Notes: generated by a model not told the origin, from the sequence alone. A DNA stretch of 64,000 bases from Pseudomonadota bacterium (GCA_947455195.1 CANGMI010000007.1:1-64000), one strand, 5' to 3'; counted from the first letter of the stretch, positions 18,484 to 27,311 are shown. Numbers and translations: made by a program.

Positions 18484-18511
18484 AAAAAAAAGGCCAGGGC
18501 GAACCCTGGCC
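18484..18511 (-). terminator. intra-operon rho-independent terminator / attenuator
   Basis: On the minus strand GGCCAGGG (18511-18504), loop TTCG, CCCTGGCC (18499-18492), then eight T (18491-18484). A perfect 8-bp GC-rich stem with a very stable UUCG tetraloop and a U8 tract is a textbook intrinsic terminator. It lies between yjbE-like (stop at 18534) and yjbF-like (start 18479), so it should make yjbE mRNA far more abundant than the rest of the operon. Confidence 0.92.
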
Positions 18512-18533
18512 CTGCCGACTGCCGGGCGTGGGG

Positions 18534-18803
18534 TCAGCGGGTGCCGCCCGTGCCTGAGGTGCTCGAAGACGAGGAGGACGAGGCTGCGGCAGCGGCAGCG
18601 ACAGCCGCCGCGCCCGCGACCACGGCAAGCCCGGTGCCGACGCTGACACCGGCGCCGACAGCGGCGGCACCCCCTGCACCTGCAGTCGTGACGGCACCCG
18701 CGACAGGCGCTGGTACTGGGGGCGGAGTCTGGGCCAGAACGGTACCGGCAACGACAGACGAGGCAAGGGTCGAGATCAGGACAACAGCGACAGCGCGTTT
18801 CAT
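18534..18803 (-). CDS. yjbE: YjbE/GfcA-like small secreted A/G/S-rich protein
   Basis: 89 residues from ATG 18803, preceded by GGAG; the open frame begins 27 bases further upstream without support. A clear signal peptide (MKRAVAVVLISTLASSVVAG ... LAQ) is followed by a low-complexity mature region rich in Ala, Gly, Val and then a run of serines, ending TSGTGGTR. This composition and position as first gene of a yjbEFGH-like operon match YjbE/GfcA. Function in the family is unclear; it is linked to exopolysaccharide production under envelope stress. A strong terminator follows its stop after about 23 bases. Confidence 0.72.
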   Translation of the reverse strand: MKRAVAVVLISTLASSVVAGTVLAQTPPPVPAPVAGAVTTAGAGGAAAVGAGVSVGTGLAVVAGAAAVAAAAAASSSSSSSTSGTGGTR

Positions 18804-19135
18804 GAGGGCTCCAGAGCGGTTTGTTTGCACACACGGACTGCAGAACGTGTGTGACGAATCGGGTTAAACAAGATTAACATGATGTGGCGCAAGCGTTAAG
18901 TTTAGTTGATCATTGATATTTCGAGATCGATCAGGACGTCGCGTACTTTCGGCCAGAGGGCAGTCTCCGGCTATTTTGTTAAGAGCCTGTGAACTATTTC
19001 ACATTCTTCGACTTCCGATGTTGATCCAGATCGACCCTTGGAACCGTGGAAAAGGCAATTGTTGAAGCCCGGAGTTCACCTCGCCCCCCGCGGCCGGATG
19101 ACCCGCCCGAGCACCCCATCAGGCAGAACAGCACC
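18804..19135 (+). promoter_or_regulatory. divergent AT-rich regulatory region
   Basis: About 330 bases between the yjbE-like gene (leftward) and the WecA-like gene (rightward). The core 18860-19015 is much richer in A+T than its surroundings, and contains the half-sites TGATC (18907) and GATCA (18929) in inverted order around a TTGATATTTC. On the minus strand TGTTAATCT (18879-18871) could be an extended -10 for yjbE, 68 bases from its start. On the plus strand TGTTAAGAG lies at 18977-18985. An in-frame GTG at 19046 is an alternative start for the rightward gene. Such an AT-rich island is a natural H-NS target, and an H-NS gene lies 2 kb away (inference). Confidence 0.4.
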
Positions 19136-20704
19136 GTGAACCTACCGTCCATCCGTCTCTGTGTGGCCGCCCTGCTGGTGAGTACCCTGGGCCTTGCGGT
19201 CGTCCAGCGTTCTCATCTCTGGTATCCCAGCATCGCCATTCGTGCCCAGAAAGCCACTGTGCCCATCGGCCTCGATTTCCTGTTTGACGCACGTCCGACA
19301 TTGAGCGATTGCGAAACCATCACCGGTCGAATCGCGCGCCTCGTGCTCGCTCAATGCAAGAGCTGCGAGATCGTGCGCGCCGAATGCGCCCCTTCGATCG
19401 ATGAGGTTGGGCGCCAGGTGCTTGGCACCGTGCCCTTGCCACTGCCCGCCGGCCGCATGGCAAACGGGGTCGTACGATTCCAGGCCGACGATCCGGACAC
19501 AGCCATGGCCGTATGCCGGCAGACCGAGCAGGCCACCCAGGGAGCCCCGAACCCGGTGACTTGTCAGCCGCCCAACAAGCTTCGGCCTCCGCTCGACCCC
19601 CATCCGGCCTGGAGCGGGCTCCACGCTCTCGTCCTGCTGCTCGCTTGTGCTGCTGCAGCGCTGGTGGGCTGGCTCATTCTGCGCTACGAACATCTTCACG
19701 CACACCTTTCGCACGACGGTGTGGCCAGTGGCCCGCAGAAGGTTCACACCCACCCGACACCGCGCGTTGGCGGACTCGCGGTGCTGGCCGGTTTGCTGGT
19801 GGCGGTCGGTGTAACGCTTGTGGCGGGCGAAGGGCCTCTCGATCGTGAGTTCGGGCTGTTGCTCGTCACCGCGGTGCCTGCATTTTTGGGCGGACTGGTT
19901 GAAGATCTCACCAAGCGCGTCGGCGTCCTCGAGCGGTTGATGCTGACGATGCTTGCGGGTGCGTTGGCGAGTCTCGTGATGGGGGCGGCGCTGGGTCGCC
20001 TGGATATGCCGTGGGTGGACCAGGCCCTTGCCTGGCTACCTGCCTCGGTGGTCTTCACGGCCTTTGCGGTGGGTGGCATCACCAACGCCATCAATATCAT
20101 CGACGGCTACAACGGCCTTGCAAGTGGCTTCTCCATCATTGTTCTGATGGCCATCGCTGTCGTTGCCAATCAGTTCGGTGACTCGCTGATCCTGTGCACT
20201 GCGCTGGCGCTGGCGGGCGCTCTTGCCGGATTCATGATCTGGAATTGGCCGCACGGCCGCATGTTTCTGGGCGACGGCGGTGCCTATCTCACCGGATTCC
20301 TGCTGGCCGAGCTCGCGGTGCTGCTTGTTCAACGGCACGAGGAAGTTTCGGCATGGTTTCCCCTGCTGCTGATGGTTTACCCGGTGTTCGAGACGCTCTA
20401 TTCGGTCTATCGGCGTCGTGCCCAGAATGGCAGTTCGCCAGGGGAACCCGACAACCAGCACCTGCACCAGATGATTCATGCGTGGATGCTCGCCCGCGCG
20501 GGCGCTACCAGGCGATCCACCGACGCGATTGCGATGAATAGCGCGGTAGCGAAGTATTGCTGGGCGCAGGCGCTGGTTCTCGCCGTGATGGGTGTCCTTT
20601 TCCACCAGTCCACGGGTGTTCTCGTCTCGATGGCCCTGGCCTATTGCCTCTGCTACGTACTCGTATATCGGCATCTCGCGCGCCTGCGAAAGAACGCAGC
20701 CTGA
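19136..20704 (+). CDS. WecA/MraY-type initiating glycosyl-1-phosphate transferase with extra N-terminal domain
   Basis: 522 residues from GTG 19136 (AGGCAG upstream); the frame is open back to GTG 19046 (552 residues). The C-terminal two thirds is a polyprenyl-phosphate N-acetylhexosamine-1-phosphate transferase: HTHPTPRVGGLAVL, FLGGLVEDLTKR, NAINIIDGYNGLASG and FLGDGGAYLTGF, plus HLHQM in the last cytoplasmic loop. It would start repeat-unit synthesis on undecaprenyl phosphate. The N-terminal ~170 residues are not part of the standard family: one membrane anchor (about 7-25), then a cysteine-containing soluble segment (CKSCEIVRAEC and two later Cys), probably periplasmic, before the first canonical span. 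Confidence 0.85.
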   Translation: MNLPSIRLCVAALLVSTLGLAVVQRSHLWYPSIAIRAQKATVPIGLDFLFDARPTLSDCETITGRIARLVLAQCKSCEIVRAECAPSIDEVGRQVLGTVPLPLPAGRMANGVVRFQADDPDTAMAVCRQTEQATQGAPNPVTCQPPNKLRPPLDPHPAWSGLHALVLLLACAAAALVGWLILRYEHLHAHLSHDGVASGPQKVHTHPTPRVGGLAVLAGLLVAVGVTLVAGEGPLDREFGLLLVTAVPAFLGGLVEDLTKRVGVLERLMLTMLAGALASLVMGAALGRLDMPWVDQALAWLPASVVFTAFAVGGITNAINIIDGYNGLASGFSIIVLMAIAVVANQFGDSLILCTALALAGALAGFMIWNWPHGRMFLGDGGAYLTGFLLAELAVLLVQRHEEVSAWFPLLLMVYPVFETLYSVYRRRAQNGSSPGEPDNQHLHQMIHAWMLARAGATRRSTDAIAMNSAVAKYCWAQALVLAVMGVLFHQSTGVLVSMALAYCLCYVLVYRHLARLRKNAA

Positions 20705-20861
20705 TCTCTGGCCCGCTGTTGAATATTGCCGATTCTGGCCCTGATACCCGTGGCAGCCATGCGCAAATCCATTCACTCTGATTTAACCCTCCGCAACCAG
20801 CTCACCGTTGATACTCTGTTAACATTTGTCCCCCTTTCAACCAGACCGGAAAAACATCGAC

Positions 20862-21224
20862 ATGGCAAAGCCCACCGTCAAATCCATCGAGCGACAGATT
20901 GCCAAGCTGAAAGCCATGGCGGAGAAGCTCGCCGCCAAGGACAAGACGCCGGCCATCCGGCAGATCGTGGCCTTGATGACGAAGAACGGGGTCACCGTTG
21001 CCGAAGTCACCGCAGCCCTTGCGAAAGGAAAACCGGCAGCCAAGCGTGCTCGTGGCGCGAAGTCCGCGAAGCCGGCCGCCAAGCGCGGTACCGTGGCACC
21101 GAAGTATCGCGATCCCAACACCGGCGCCACCTGGACCGGTCGTGGCCGCACCCCGGTGTGGGTCCTCGAAGCCGAGAAGGCAGGTGCCACGCGCCAGAGC
21201 TTTCTCATCGCGCCGGCTGCCTGA
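20862..21224 (+). CDS. H-NS family nucleoid-associated DNA-binding protein
   Basis: 120 residues from ATG 20862 (CGGAA upstream). The N-terminal half is a charged helix for oligomerisation (SIERQIAKLKAMAEKLAAKD). A K/A-rich linker follows (GKPAAKRARGAKSAKPAAK), and the C-terminus has KYRDPNTGATWTGRGRTPVWV, the H-NS minor-groove binding motif in its betaproteobacterial form. Such proteins silence AT-rich, often horizontally acquired DNA. Its place inside the polysaccharide locus, next to an AT-rich divergent promoter, suggests local control (inference). A TGTTAACAT extended -10-like box is at 20817-20825, 37 bases before the start. Confidence 0.92.
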   Translation: MAKPTVKSIERQIAKLKAMAEKLAAKDKTPAIRQIVALMTKNGVTVAEVTAALAKGKPAAKRARGAKSAKPAAKRGTVAPKYRDPNTGATWTGRGRTPVWVLEAEKAGATRQSFLIAPAA

Positions 21225-21360
21225 GGGGCTCTGTTACCCGCGGTCCGACAGGCCGCCATCGGTGTCATCGCTGTCCTTTCAACCGTTGCCTTTCTGCCGC
21301 TGGCGCGTCTGACCCCCGGGTATCGGGCAAGGCGCCCGCCCGCGTCATGGGAGGCGACGC

Positions 21361-23445
21361 ATGATCGAGAAGATCGGTGCGCTCGCCCTCTATGCGTTGG
21401 CGGGCATTCTTCTGTCGCTGCTGCCCCTCCTGCCCGAGCGCCGACCCGCCCGAGCGCTGAGCGAGCCACGCTGGGCGCCGGTACTGGTGGCAGCCAGCCT
21501 GCTTGCATCGGCGTGGGTGCTTCTTTTCGCGCAATCGCTCTCGAATGCGCTCGCGCCGGCGCTGCTGATCGGGGTCATTGCTGCCTACATCGGGGCGCCT
21601 GGCACCGGTTTGCAGGGTCCGGAGCGGTCCGGCCTCGATCGACTCGTGGCGGCCAGCGCGTTTCTTCTGGCTGCGCTCGTATCGGGTTTGCTCGCCTGGT
21701 GGCGCCGTCCGCCGTACGATTCGTTTCTCGCGCTGGGCGAATCGATTCTCATCATCGGCATCTGGGCGGTGGCGACGATCGGGTTCCTGCGCCACCCGGC
21801 GAGCGGCGCGGCAGGACTTCAGGCGCCAGGGGGCACCTCGGTTACGTCGGCCGCAGGACGATTCGCCGGATATTCCAGGCTCCTTTTGCCGTCGCTATTC
21901 CTGATAGCTGCGCTGTATTTCAGTTTTTCACTGGCCGTATTCTCGAAGCACGAGATCTCGATGCCGCTCTGGCACCACTGGAGCGCCTATATCGGGCCTG
22001 CCGAGTTGCTTCGCGAGGGTGTGCGCCCCCTCGCCGACATGCCCTTGCAGTACGGCATCGGCCCGACGACGGTGATCGCCTGGGCATGTCGCAGCGATTG
22101 CTGGCGAGGGGCCTACCTGTTTTTCGGCATCAGCATCCTCTGCCACGCGCTCATCATCGGGGCGCTGGCCTGGTCGTGCCGCTCGGGTGACCGGTGGCGC
22201 GATGCGCTCATGCTCACCTGCGTCATTGCCGCACTCTTCTTCTGGACGGCCTATCCGCCCCGCGCATCGAGCCCCCTTGGCTCGCCCTCGGTGAGCGGCG
22301 TCCGGGGCTTGCCGGCCGAGCTTCTGGTGGCCTGGATCATCCTTGCTCGACCGCTCGCGCCGGTCCTTCGCAATGCCGTAGGGCATCTCATCTGGCTCGT
22401 TTGCCTGGTCTGGGCACCCGAGGCTGGTTTTCAGGCCACGCTCATCTGGGGCGGCATCCATCTGTTCGATGCGCGGCAGTCGGGGCCCTTGCACACCCGC
22501 CTTGGTGCGCTCGCCCTGGCAGCGCTGCGCCTCGTGCTCATGGCCGCCGTGTTCATTGCGCTGGTGGTTGCGGCGTATGCTGCCGCCTTCGGTGTGCAGC
22601 CTGACTTCGATTTCGTCGTGGCCTACCTCAGGTCGCCCCCGGGCGTTACCACCGGTACGGCCAGCGATTCGGGCGGCGCCGTTCTCTATTTTCTGCTGGC
22701 GCTCGGTCTGGGCATCGGGAACGCCTGGCGGCGCTGGTCGCATTCGGGCGACGCCGCGCGCTTTCGAAAGAGTCTGGCCATTCATCTGCTTGCCTGGGCA
22801 GCCTTTTCATACTGGCTCGGCAAATCGTCCGACAACAACATCCTCAATCTCATGCCGGTAACGGTGCTCGTTCTCATCGATGCGCTCGAGCGCCCGATGC
22901 GCATCGCCGTGCGCCAGGCCGGGTCGGTGCTCCTTGCGGCCATGCTGGCCTGGGCGGTGGTGTTTGGCTGGGATGCCTGGGGCACCGGATGGCGCACGGG
23001 CAGAATGCTCGATACCGATATTGGCCGGCTTGTCGAGCGCTTCAGTTACCTCGACATGAGCCCCGAGATGGCCGAGGGCATTCGTGTCTGGTCGGCAGCC
23101 GACAAGGTGCAGCAATTCGACGAGGCAGCCGAACTCATGCGCACCATTGCCGCGCGGGGCGAATCCTTCGTGGTCATCGACGGTCAGCAGGTGATCGACC
23201 GCGGGCAGCAGTTGCCGCCCTGGTCGGGCTGGCACGGCCCGGCCAATTTTGCGCCGCTGCCGCCTCCCGTGCGCGAGGAGGCCATGCGCCGTGTTTCACG
23301 TCGACTGCATCGACCCGGCTGGGCGATCGTGCGCCGCGACAGCGACTACGCGCCGCGTCTCGCCTCGTTCGAGCGGGTCTATCGGGAAACCGAACGCCTC
23401 GAGCGCGAGCAGTATTTCGCAATCCGCTTCGAGCCGGCCGACTAA
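21361..23445 (+). CDS. large polytopic membrane protein, possibly GT-C-like
   Basis: 694 residues from ATG 21361, with a good ribosome site (GGGAGGCG). About twelve hydrophobic spans occupy residues 1-560, followed by a soluble C-terminal ~130 residues (ADKVQQFDEAAELMRTIAAR ... DYAPRLASFERVYRETERL). The large loop after the sixth span reads HHWSAYIGPAELLREGVRPL and LQYGIGPT, a pattern that resembles the first periplasmic loop of GT-C lipid-linked sugar transferases, although no clear acidic catalytic pair was found. It could be a glucosyl-type transferase modifying glycan in the periplasm, or a Wzy variant. I do not recognise a named family. Confidence 0.5.
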   Translation: MIEKIGALALYALAGILLSLLPLLPERRPARALSEPRWAPVLVAASLLASAWVLLFAQSLSNALAPALLIGVIAAYIGAPGTGLQGPERSGLDRLVAASAFLLAALVSGLLAWWRRPPYDSFLALGESILIIGIWAVATIGFLRHPASGAAGLQAPGGTSVTSAAGRFAGYSRLLLPSLFLIAALYFSFSLAVFSKHEISMPLWHHWSAYIGPAELLREGVRPLADMPLQYGIGPTTVIAWACRSDCWRGAYLFFGISILCHALIIGALAWSCRSGDRWRDALMLTCVIAALFFWTAYPPRASSPLGSPSVSGVRGLPAELLVAWIILARPLAPVLRNAVGHLIWLVCLVWAPEAGFQATLIWGGIHLFDARQSGPLHTRLGALALAALRLVLMAAVFIALVVAAYAAAFGVQPDFDFVVAYLRSPPGVTTGTASDSGGAVLYFLLALGLGIGNAWRRWSHSGDAARFRKSLAIHLLAWAAFSYWLGKSSDNNILNLMPVTVLVLIDALERPMRIAVRQAGSVLLAAMLAWAVVFGWDAWGTGWRTGRMLDTDIGRLVERFSYLDMSPEMAEGIRVWSAADKVQQFDEAAELMRTIAARGESFVVIDGQQVIDRGQQLPPWSGWHGPANFAPLPPPVREEAMRRVSRRLHRPGWAIVRRDSDYAPRLASFERVYRETERLEREQYFAIRFEPAD

Positions 23446-23479
23446 CCGTACGGTGGTTGTCAGCGTACAGGGCAACGAA

Positions 23480-23488
23480 TGTTAATAT
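23480..23488 (+). promoter_or_regulatory. candidate extended -10 box upstream of the ThDP-NeuB operon
   Basis: TGTTAATAT on the plus strand, 62 bases before ATG 23550, in a short AT-rich patch within otherwise GC-rich sequence. It has the TGn extension plus a TAATAT hexamer. No -35 box is evident. The same pattern recurs before other units in this window (20817, 30649). Confidence 0.35.
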
Positions 23489-23549
23489 TTCATGCCCCTG
23501 CCGATCGGGTGCCTTGCTCCCCCTGCCGCGCTGACCCCGGAGTTTCTCG

Positions 23550-25433
23550 ATGCGAGTGGCCGATTACATCGCCGACCGACTCGCCTTTCTTGGCGTCGAC
23601 ACCGCCTTTGCCGTGACGGGCGGTGGTGCCATGCATCTGAACGATGCCATCGGCGCGCATCCGGCTCTTGGCGTCGTCTATTGTCACCATGAGCAGGGTG
23701 CTGCCATGGCGGCCGAGGCCTACGCGCGACTCGCGGCGCGCCCGGCACTGCTCAACGTCACCACCGGGCCCGGTGGCATCAATGCACTCAACGGCGTCTT
23801 CGGCGCGTTTACCGATTCGATACCCCTGGTGGTGGTTTCGGGGCAGGTGAAGCGCGAAACCCTGCGTCACTTCCAGCCGGTACCGGGCCTGCGTCAACTG
23901 GGCGATCAGGAGGTCGACATCGTCGCCATGGCGCGCCCGATCACGAAATGGGTCGCGCTCCTGACCGAGGCCGATGCCATCGCCGACCTGCTCGATACGG
24001 CCTGGTGCGAGGCGACAAGCGGTCGACCGGGGCCGGTCTGGCTCGATGTGCCGGTCGATCTGCAAGGCGCAGCGCTGTCGCCTGCGGTGGCCGCACGTGT
24101 GCATGCCCCTTTGCCTCGTCCCTCAACCGCGCTCTCGCCAGCCACTTCAGGGTCTGTGGCGCTCGGCGCCATTCTCGACGAACTCGCCCGCGCTGACCGC
24201 CCGGTGATCCTCGCCGGGAGCGGGGTGCGCATTGGTGGGGCCACGGATGAACTGCTCGCCCTGGCCGAGGGGCTCGATGTGCCGGTGGTCACTGCCTGGA
24301 TGCATGACATCTTCCCGAACGACCACCGTCTGTACGCCGGACGTCCCGGCACCATCGGCACACGGGCGGGCAACTTCGTGGTGCAGAACGCCGATCTGGT
24401 CATTGTGCTGGGGTCGCGGCTCAATATTCGCCAGGTGAGCTACAACCCTGCGAGCTTTGCCCGCCATGCCCGCAAGGTCTGGGTCGATATCGATCCGGCC
24501 GAGTTTCGCAAGCCCTTCGTGCGCGCCGATCTCGAGATCGCGGCCGACCTGAAATCGTTCCTGCCCGCGCTCACCACGGCGGCGCGCGCTGCCGGCTGGG
24601 TGCCCGCGCATTCGCGCTGGGTCGAGTGGTGCGCCACCATCAACCAATGCTTTACCCCGGTGCCCGAGGACTACCCGCTGTCCGACCACGGCATCAACGC
24701 CTACCACTTCATTGCGGCGCTTTTCGAGCGGCTCGATGAGGGCGATGTGGTGGTGTGTGGCGATGCCACGGCCACCATCGTGCCTTGGCAGATTGGCCGC
24801 CTGAAGGCCGGCATGCGACTCCTCAGCAATTCGGGCTCGGCATCGATGGGTTATGACATTCCGGCTGCGCTCGGTGCAGCGGTGGCGCTTTCGCGCTCGA
24901 GCGCGGGCCCGCGGCGGGTCATCTGCCTTGCGGGTGACGGCAGCAGCATGATGAATGTGCAGGAGTTGCAGACTATCCGCGGCCTCGATCTGGACGTGCT
25001 CGTCTTCATTCTCGACAACGACGGGTACCTGTCCATCAAGCAGACGCAGCGCAACTTCTTCGGCCGCGAGGCCGGTTCGTCGTCGGCCTCGGGTCTGAGC
25101 TTTCCCGACTTTGCCGCGTTGGGTGCAGCGTTTGGCTTTGAAACCGCTCGTCTGGAGCGCGACGACTGGGAGTCGCGGCTCGATGCGGTACTTGCCGGTC
25201 GCGGCCCACGCCTTGGCGTGGTGCATCTCGACCGGGTGCAGGAGTTCGAGCCACGGCTCAGGTCACGCATGGCTGATGGCGTCATCACGACACCCGAACT
25301 CGACGACATGTATCCGTTCATGGAACCCGCGGCGCTCGAGGCCGTGAGGGCCGGTGCCCGACGAATCACCCGCGATGCCGATGGCGGTATCGCCTATCCG
25401 AGCCCGCAACGTCAGGGAGCAAGCGCCCGATGA
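23550..25433 (+). CDS. acetolactate synthase-like thiamine diphosphate enzyme (polysaccharide-associated)
   Basis: 627 residues, with CGGAG upstream of ATG. It has all three ThDP-enzyme domains: the N-terminal Pyr domain with the activating glutamate in HHEQGAAMAAEAYAR (about 48), the central domain, and the C-terminal PP domain with GDGSSMMNVQEL and ILDNDGY (about 470-495). This is the IlvB-like carboligase fold, which transfers a two-carbon acetyl unit from pyruvate or decarboxylates a 2-oxo acid. No regulatory IlvN subunit is nearby. It is coupled by ATGA to a NeuB-like synthase, so it most likely makes or extends a keto-sugar precursor rather than valine precursors. The substrate is unknown. 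Confidence 0.82.
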   Translation: MRVADYIADRLAFLGVDTAFAVTGGGAMHLNDAIGAHPALGVVYCHHEQGAAMAAEAYARLAARPALLNVTTGPGGINALNGVFGAFTDSIPLVVVSGQVKRETLRHFQPVPGLRQLGDQEVDIVAMARPITKWVALLTEADAIADLLDTAWCEATSGRPGPVWLDVPVDLQGAALSPAVAARVHAPLPRPSTALSPATSGSVALGAILDELARADRPVILAGSGVRIGGATDELLALAEGLDVPVVTAWMHDIFPNDHRLYAGRPGTIGTRAGNFVVQNADLVIVLGSRLNIRQVSYNPASFARHARKVWVDIDPAEFRKPFVRADLEIAADLKSFLPALTTAARAAGWVPAHSRWVEWCATINQCFTPVPEDYPLSDHGINAYHFIAALFERLDEGDVVVCGDATATIVPWQIGRLKAGMRLLSNSGSASMGYDIPAALGAAVALSRSSAGPRRVICLAGDGSSMMNVQELQTIRGLDLDVLVFILDNDGYLSIKQTQRNFFGREAGSSSASGLSFPDFAALGAAFGFETARLERDDWESRLDAVLAGRGPRLGVVHLDRVQEFEPRLRSRMADGVITTPELDDMYPFMEPAALEAVRAGARRITRDADGGIAYPSPQRQGASAR

Positions 25434-26533
25434 TCGCCCAGCGCGACCGCGAGATCTTCGAGAACCTCTTCGTGCTCGAGGCCGCCAACAATCATTGGGG
25501 ACGCGTCGAGCGCGGCCTCAAGATCGTGCGAGACTTCGGCGCCGTGGTGCGTTACAACAATGTGCGCGCCGCCATCAAGCTGCAGTTTCGCGATGTCGAC
25601 AGTTTCATCCACCCGGACGCGCGGGGCGACAGCGCCTCTCGCTACATCCAGAAGACCGAGGCCACGCGTCTGTCGCAGGAGGCCTTCGCCCGCCTCATCG
25701 CCGAAGTGCGCAACGTTGGCTGCCTGCCGATGGCGACGCCCTTTGACGAGGCTTCGGTAGACCTGTGCGTGGCCTTCGACCTGCCCATCATCAAGGTGGC
25801 AAGTTCCGACGTGAACGACTGGCCGCTCCTCGAGCGCATTGCTGCCACCCGTCGCCCTGTGATCATTTCCACGGGCGGCGCCTCCGAGAAAGATCTCGAT
25901 GACGTGGTGCGCTTTTTCGAGAACCGAAGCCTGCCGCTCGCCATCAACCACTGCGTGTCGCTCTACCCCTCGGAAGACGACGAGCTGAACCTCAATCAGA
26001 TCGACTACCTGCGTGCTCGCTATCCCGAGCATGTCATCGGGCTCTCGACGCACGAATACCACGACTGGCATTCCTCGATGCTCATCTCCTACGGGAAGGG
26101 TGCCCGCACCTGGGAGCGTCATGTCGACATCGACCATGAGGGCGTACCGGTGTCCGACTACTGCTCGCTGCCGCATCAGGTCGATGCCTGGTTCAAGGCG
26201 TTTCACAAGGCGGTCGAGATGTGCGGGGGGGCATCGACCGCACGGCGTGTCATCAGTCGGCGCGAGACGCAGTACCTCGATGCCCTCGTGCGCGGGGTCT
26301 ACGCCCGTCGGGCGATCGAGCCGGGCTATGAATTCAACAGCCGAACCTTTGCCCGTGACTTCTATCTGGCGATTCCGCTGCGCAAGGGGCAGTTGTCATG
26401 CCGCGAGGTGATGAATGGCGAACGGCTCGTGCAGCCGATTGCCCCCGACGAGCCTCTCACCATCGAGCATGTCGACGGGCCCTATGCTGAGAACGCGGCA
26501 CTGAAGCGGCTCATCCTCGATCGCGGCGCCTGA
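25430..26533 (+). CDS. NeuB-family (sialic acid synthase-like) PEP-dependent aldolase
   Basis: 367 residues. The N-terminal TIM-barrel part begins FVLEAANNHWGRVERGLKI, the family's E-x-x-x-NH-x-G signature, and includes KLQFRD and IIKVASSDVNDWPLL. It has the TGGAS barrel strand and NHCVSLYP. The C-terminal ~65 residues (ARRAIEPGYEF ... LRKGQLSCREVMNG) form an SAF/antifreeze-like domain. NeuB enzymes condense phosphoenolpyruvate with an aldose to make a nonulosonic-type acid. No NeuC-like epimerase or NeuA-like CMP transferase is seen in the window, so the acceptor sugar is probably unusual. Co-translated with the upstream ThDP enzyme (ATGA). Confidence 0.85.
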   Translation: MIAQRDREIFENLFVLEAANNHWGRVERGLKIVRDFGAVVRYNNVRAAIKLQFRDVDSFIHPDARGDSASRYIQKTEATRLSQEAFARLIAEVRNVGCLPMATPFDEASVDLCVAFDLPIIKVASSDVNDWPLLERIAATRRPVIISTGGASEKDLDDVVRFFENRSLPLAINHCVSLYPSEDDELNLNQIDYLRARYPEHVIGLSTHEYHDWHSSMLISYGKGARTWERHVDIDHEGVPVSDYCSLPHQVDAWFKAFHKAVEMCGGASTARRVISRRETQYLDALVRGVYARRAIEPGYEFNSRTFARDFYLAIPLRKGQLSCREVMNGERLVQPIAPDEPLTIEHVDGPYAENAALKRLILDRGA

Positions 26534-26642
26534 GAAGGCTTCCCGGGTCACGCCTTCCGTTTCCGGATCACCGCCACCCACCTGAGCTGCCGCTGCGGTA
26601 AGGTGTGGGCTGTACTTGAATCCAGCCGCGCTACCCCCTTCG

Positions 26643-27290
26643 ATGCCCCAGCACATCCTCTTCGACCTCGATGGCACGCTCATCGACTCCTCGCGTTCGA
26701 TTCTGGCCGGCTTCGAGGCCGCGCTCGCCGCACACGGCGCCACGGCGCGGGTGCCGGTCGACAGTCGTCTCATCGGACCGCCGCTGCCGGAGGCCCTGCG
26801 CATCCTGTCAGGCGAAACCGATCCGGCGCGCCTTGCGCTCATCGCCCGTTCCTTCACCGACTACTACGACACCGAAGGCTACAAGGCGAGTGATGCCTAC
26901 GCGGGCGTGAGCGAGATGCTCGCGGCGCTCCACGAAGCCGGGGCGGTCTTGCACATCGCCACCAACAAGCGCTATCGGCCCACCGAGCGCATCGTGAAGT
27001 GGCTGGGCTGGGATCGCTGGTTTGCCGAGGTGTATGCCATCGACAAGCTCCCCGAGGCCCGCTTTGCCAGCAAGGCCGCCATGATCGAGCACCTGATGGC
27101 GGCTGCCCGCGTACCGCGTGAAGCCGCGGTGTATGTCGGCGATCGCGACGAAGACCGCGTGGCGGCAACCGCCAATGCCTTGCCTTTCGTACTCGTGGCC
27201 TGGGGCTACGGCGACTACGCCGACCTCTCGGGCTATCCGCGCGTGGCAGCAACCCCGCAGGCCCTGCAGGCCCTGCTGATCGGTGGGTGA
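26643..27290 (+). CDS. HAD-superfamily phosphatase (Gph-like)
   Basis: 215 residues from ATG 26643 (TTG 26616 is an alternative). HAD motif I is FDLDGTLIDSS near the N-terminus, motif II is HIATNKRYRPT and motif IV is YVGDRDEDRVAA. The helical cap of about 60 residues after motif I fits the phosphoglycolate-phosphatase subgroup. It follows the NeuB-like synthase by 109 bp on the same strand. In nonulosonic acid pathways a HAD phosphatase removes the 9-phosphate after condensation, so it may process the NeuB product (inference). Confidence 0.82.
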   Translation: MPQHILFDLDGTLIDSSRSILAGFEAALAAHGATARVPVDSRLIGPPLPEALRILSGETDPARLALIARSFTDYYDTEGYKASDAYAGVSEMLAALHEAGAVLHIATNKRYRPTERIVKWLGWDRWFAEVYAIDKLPEARFASKAAMIEHLMAAARVPREAAVYVGDRDEDRVAATANALPFVLVAWGYGDYADLSGYPRVAATPQALQALLIGG

Positions 27291-27311
27291 GGAGCAGGGC
27301 TGCCGGCCCGC

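Noticed and set aside
23550-25433. Housekeeping acetolactate synthase (ilvB)
   Set aside because: No ilvN or ilvC neighbour; it is co-translated with a NeuB-like synthase in a glycan locus.
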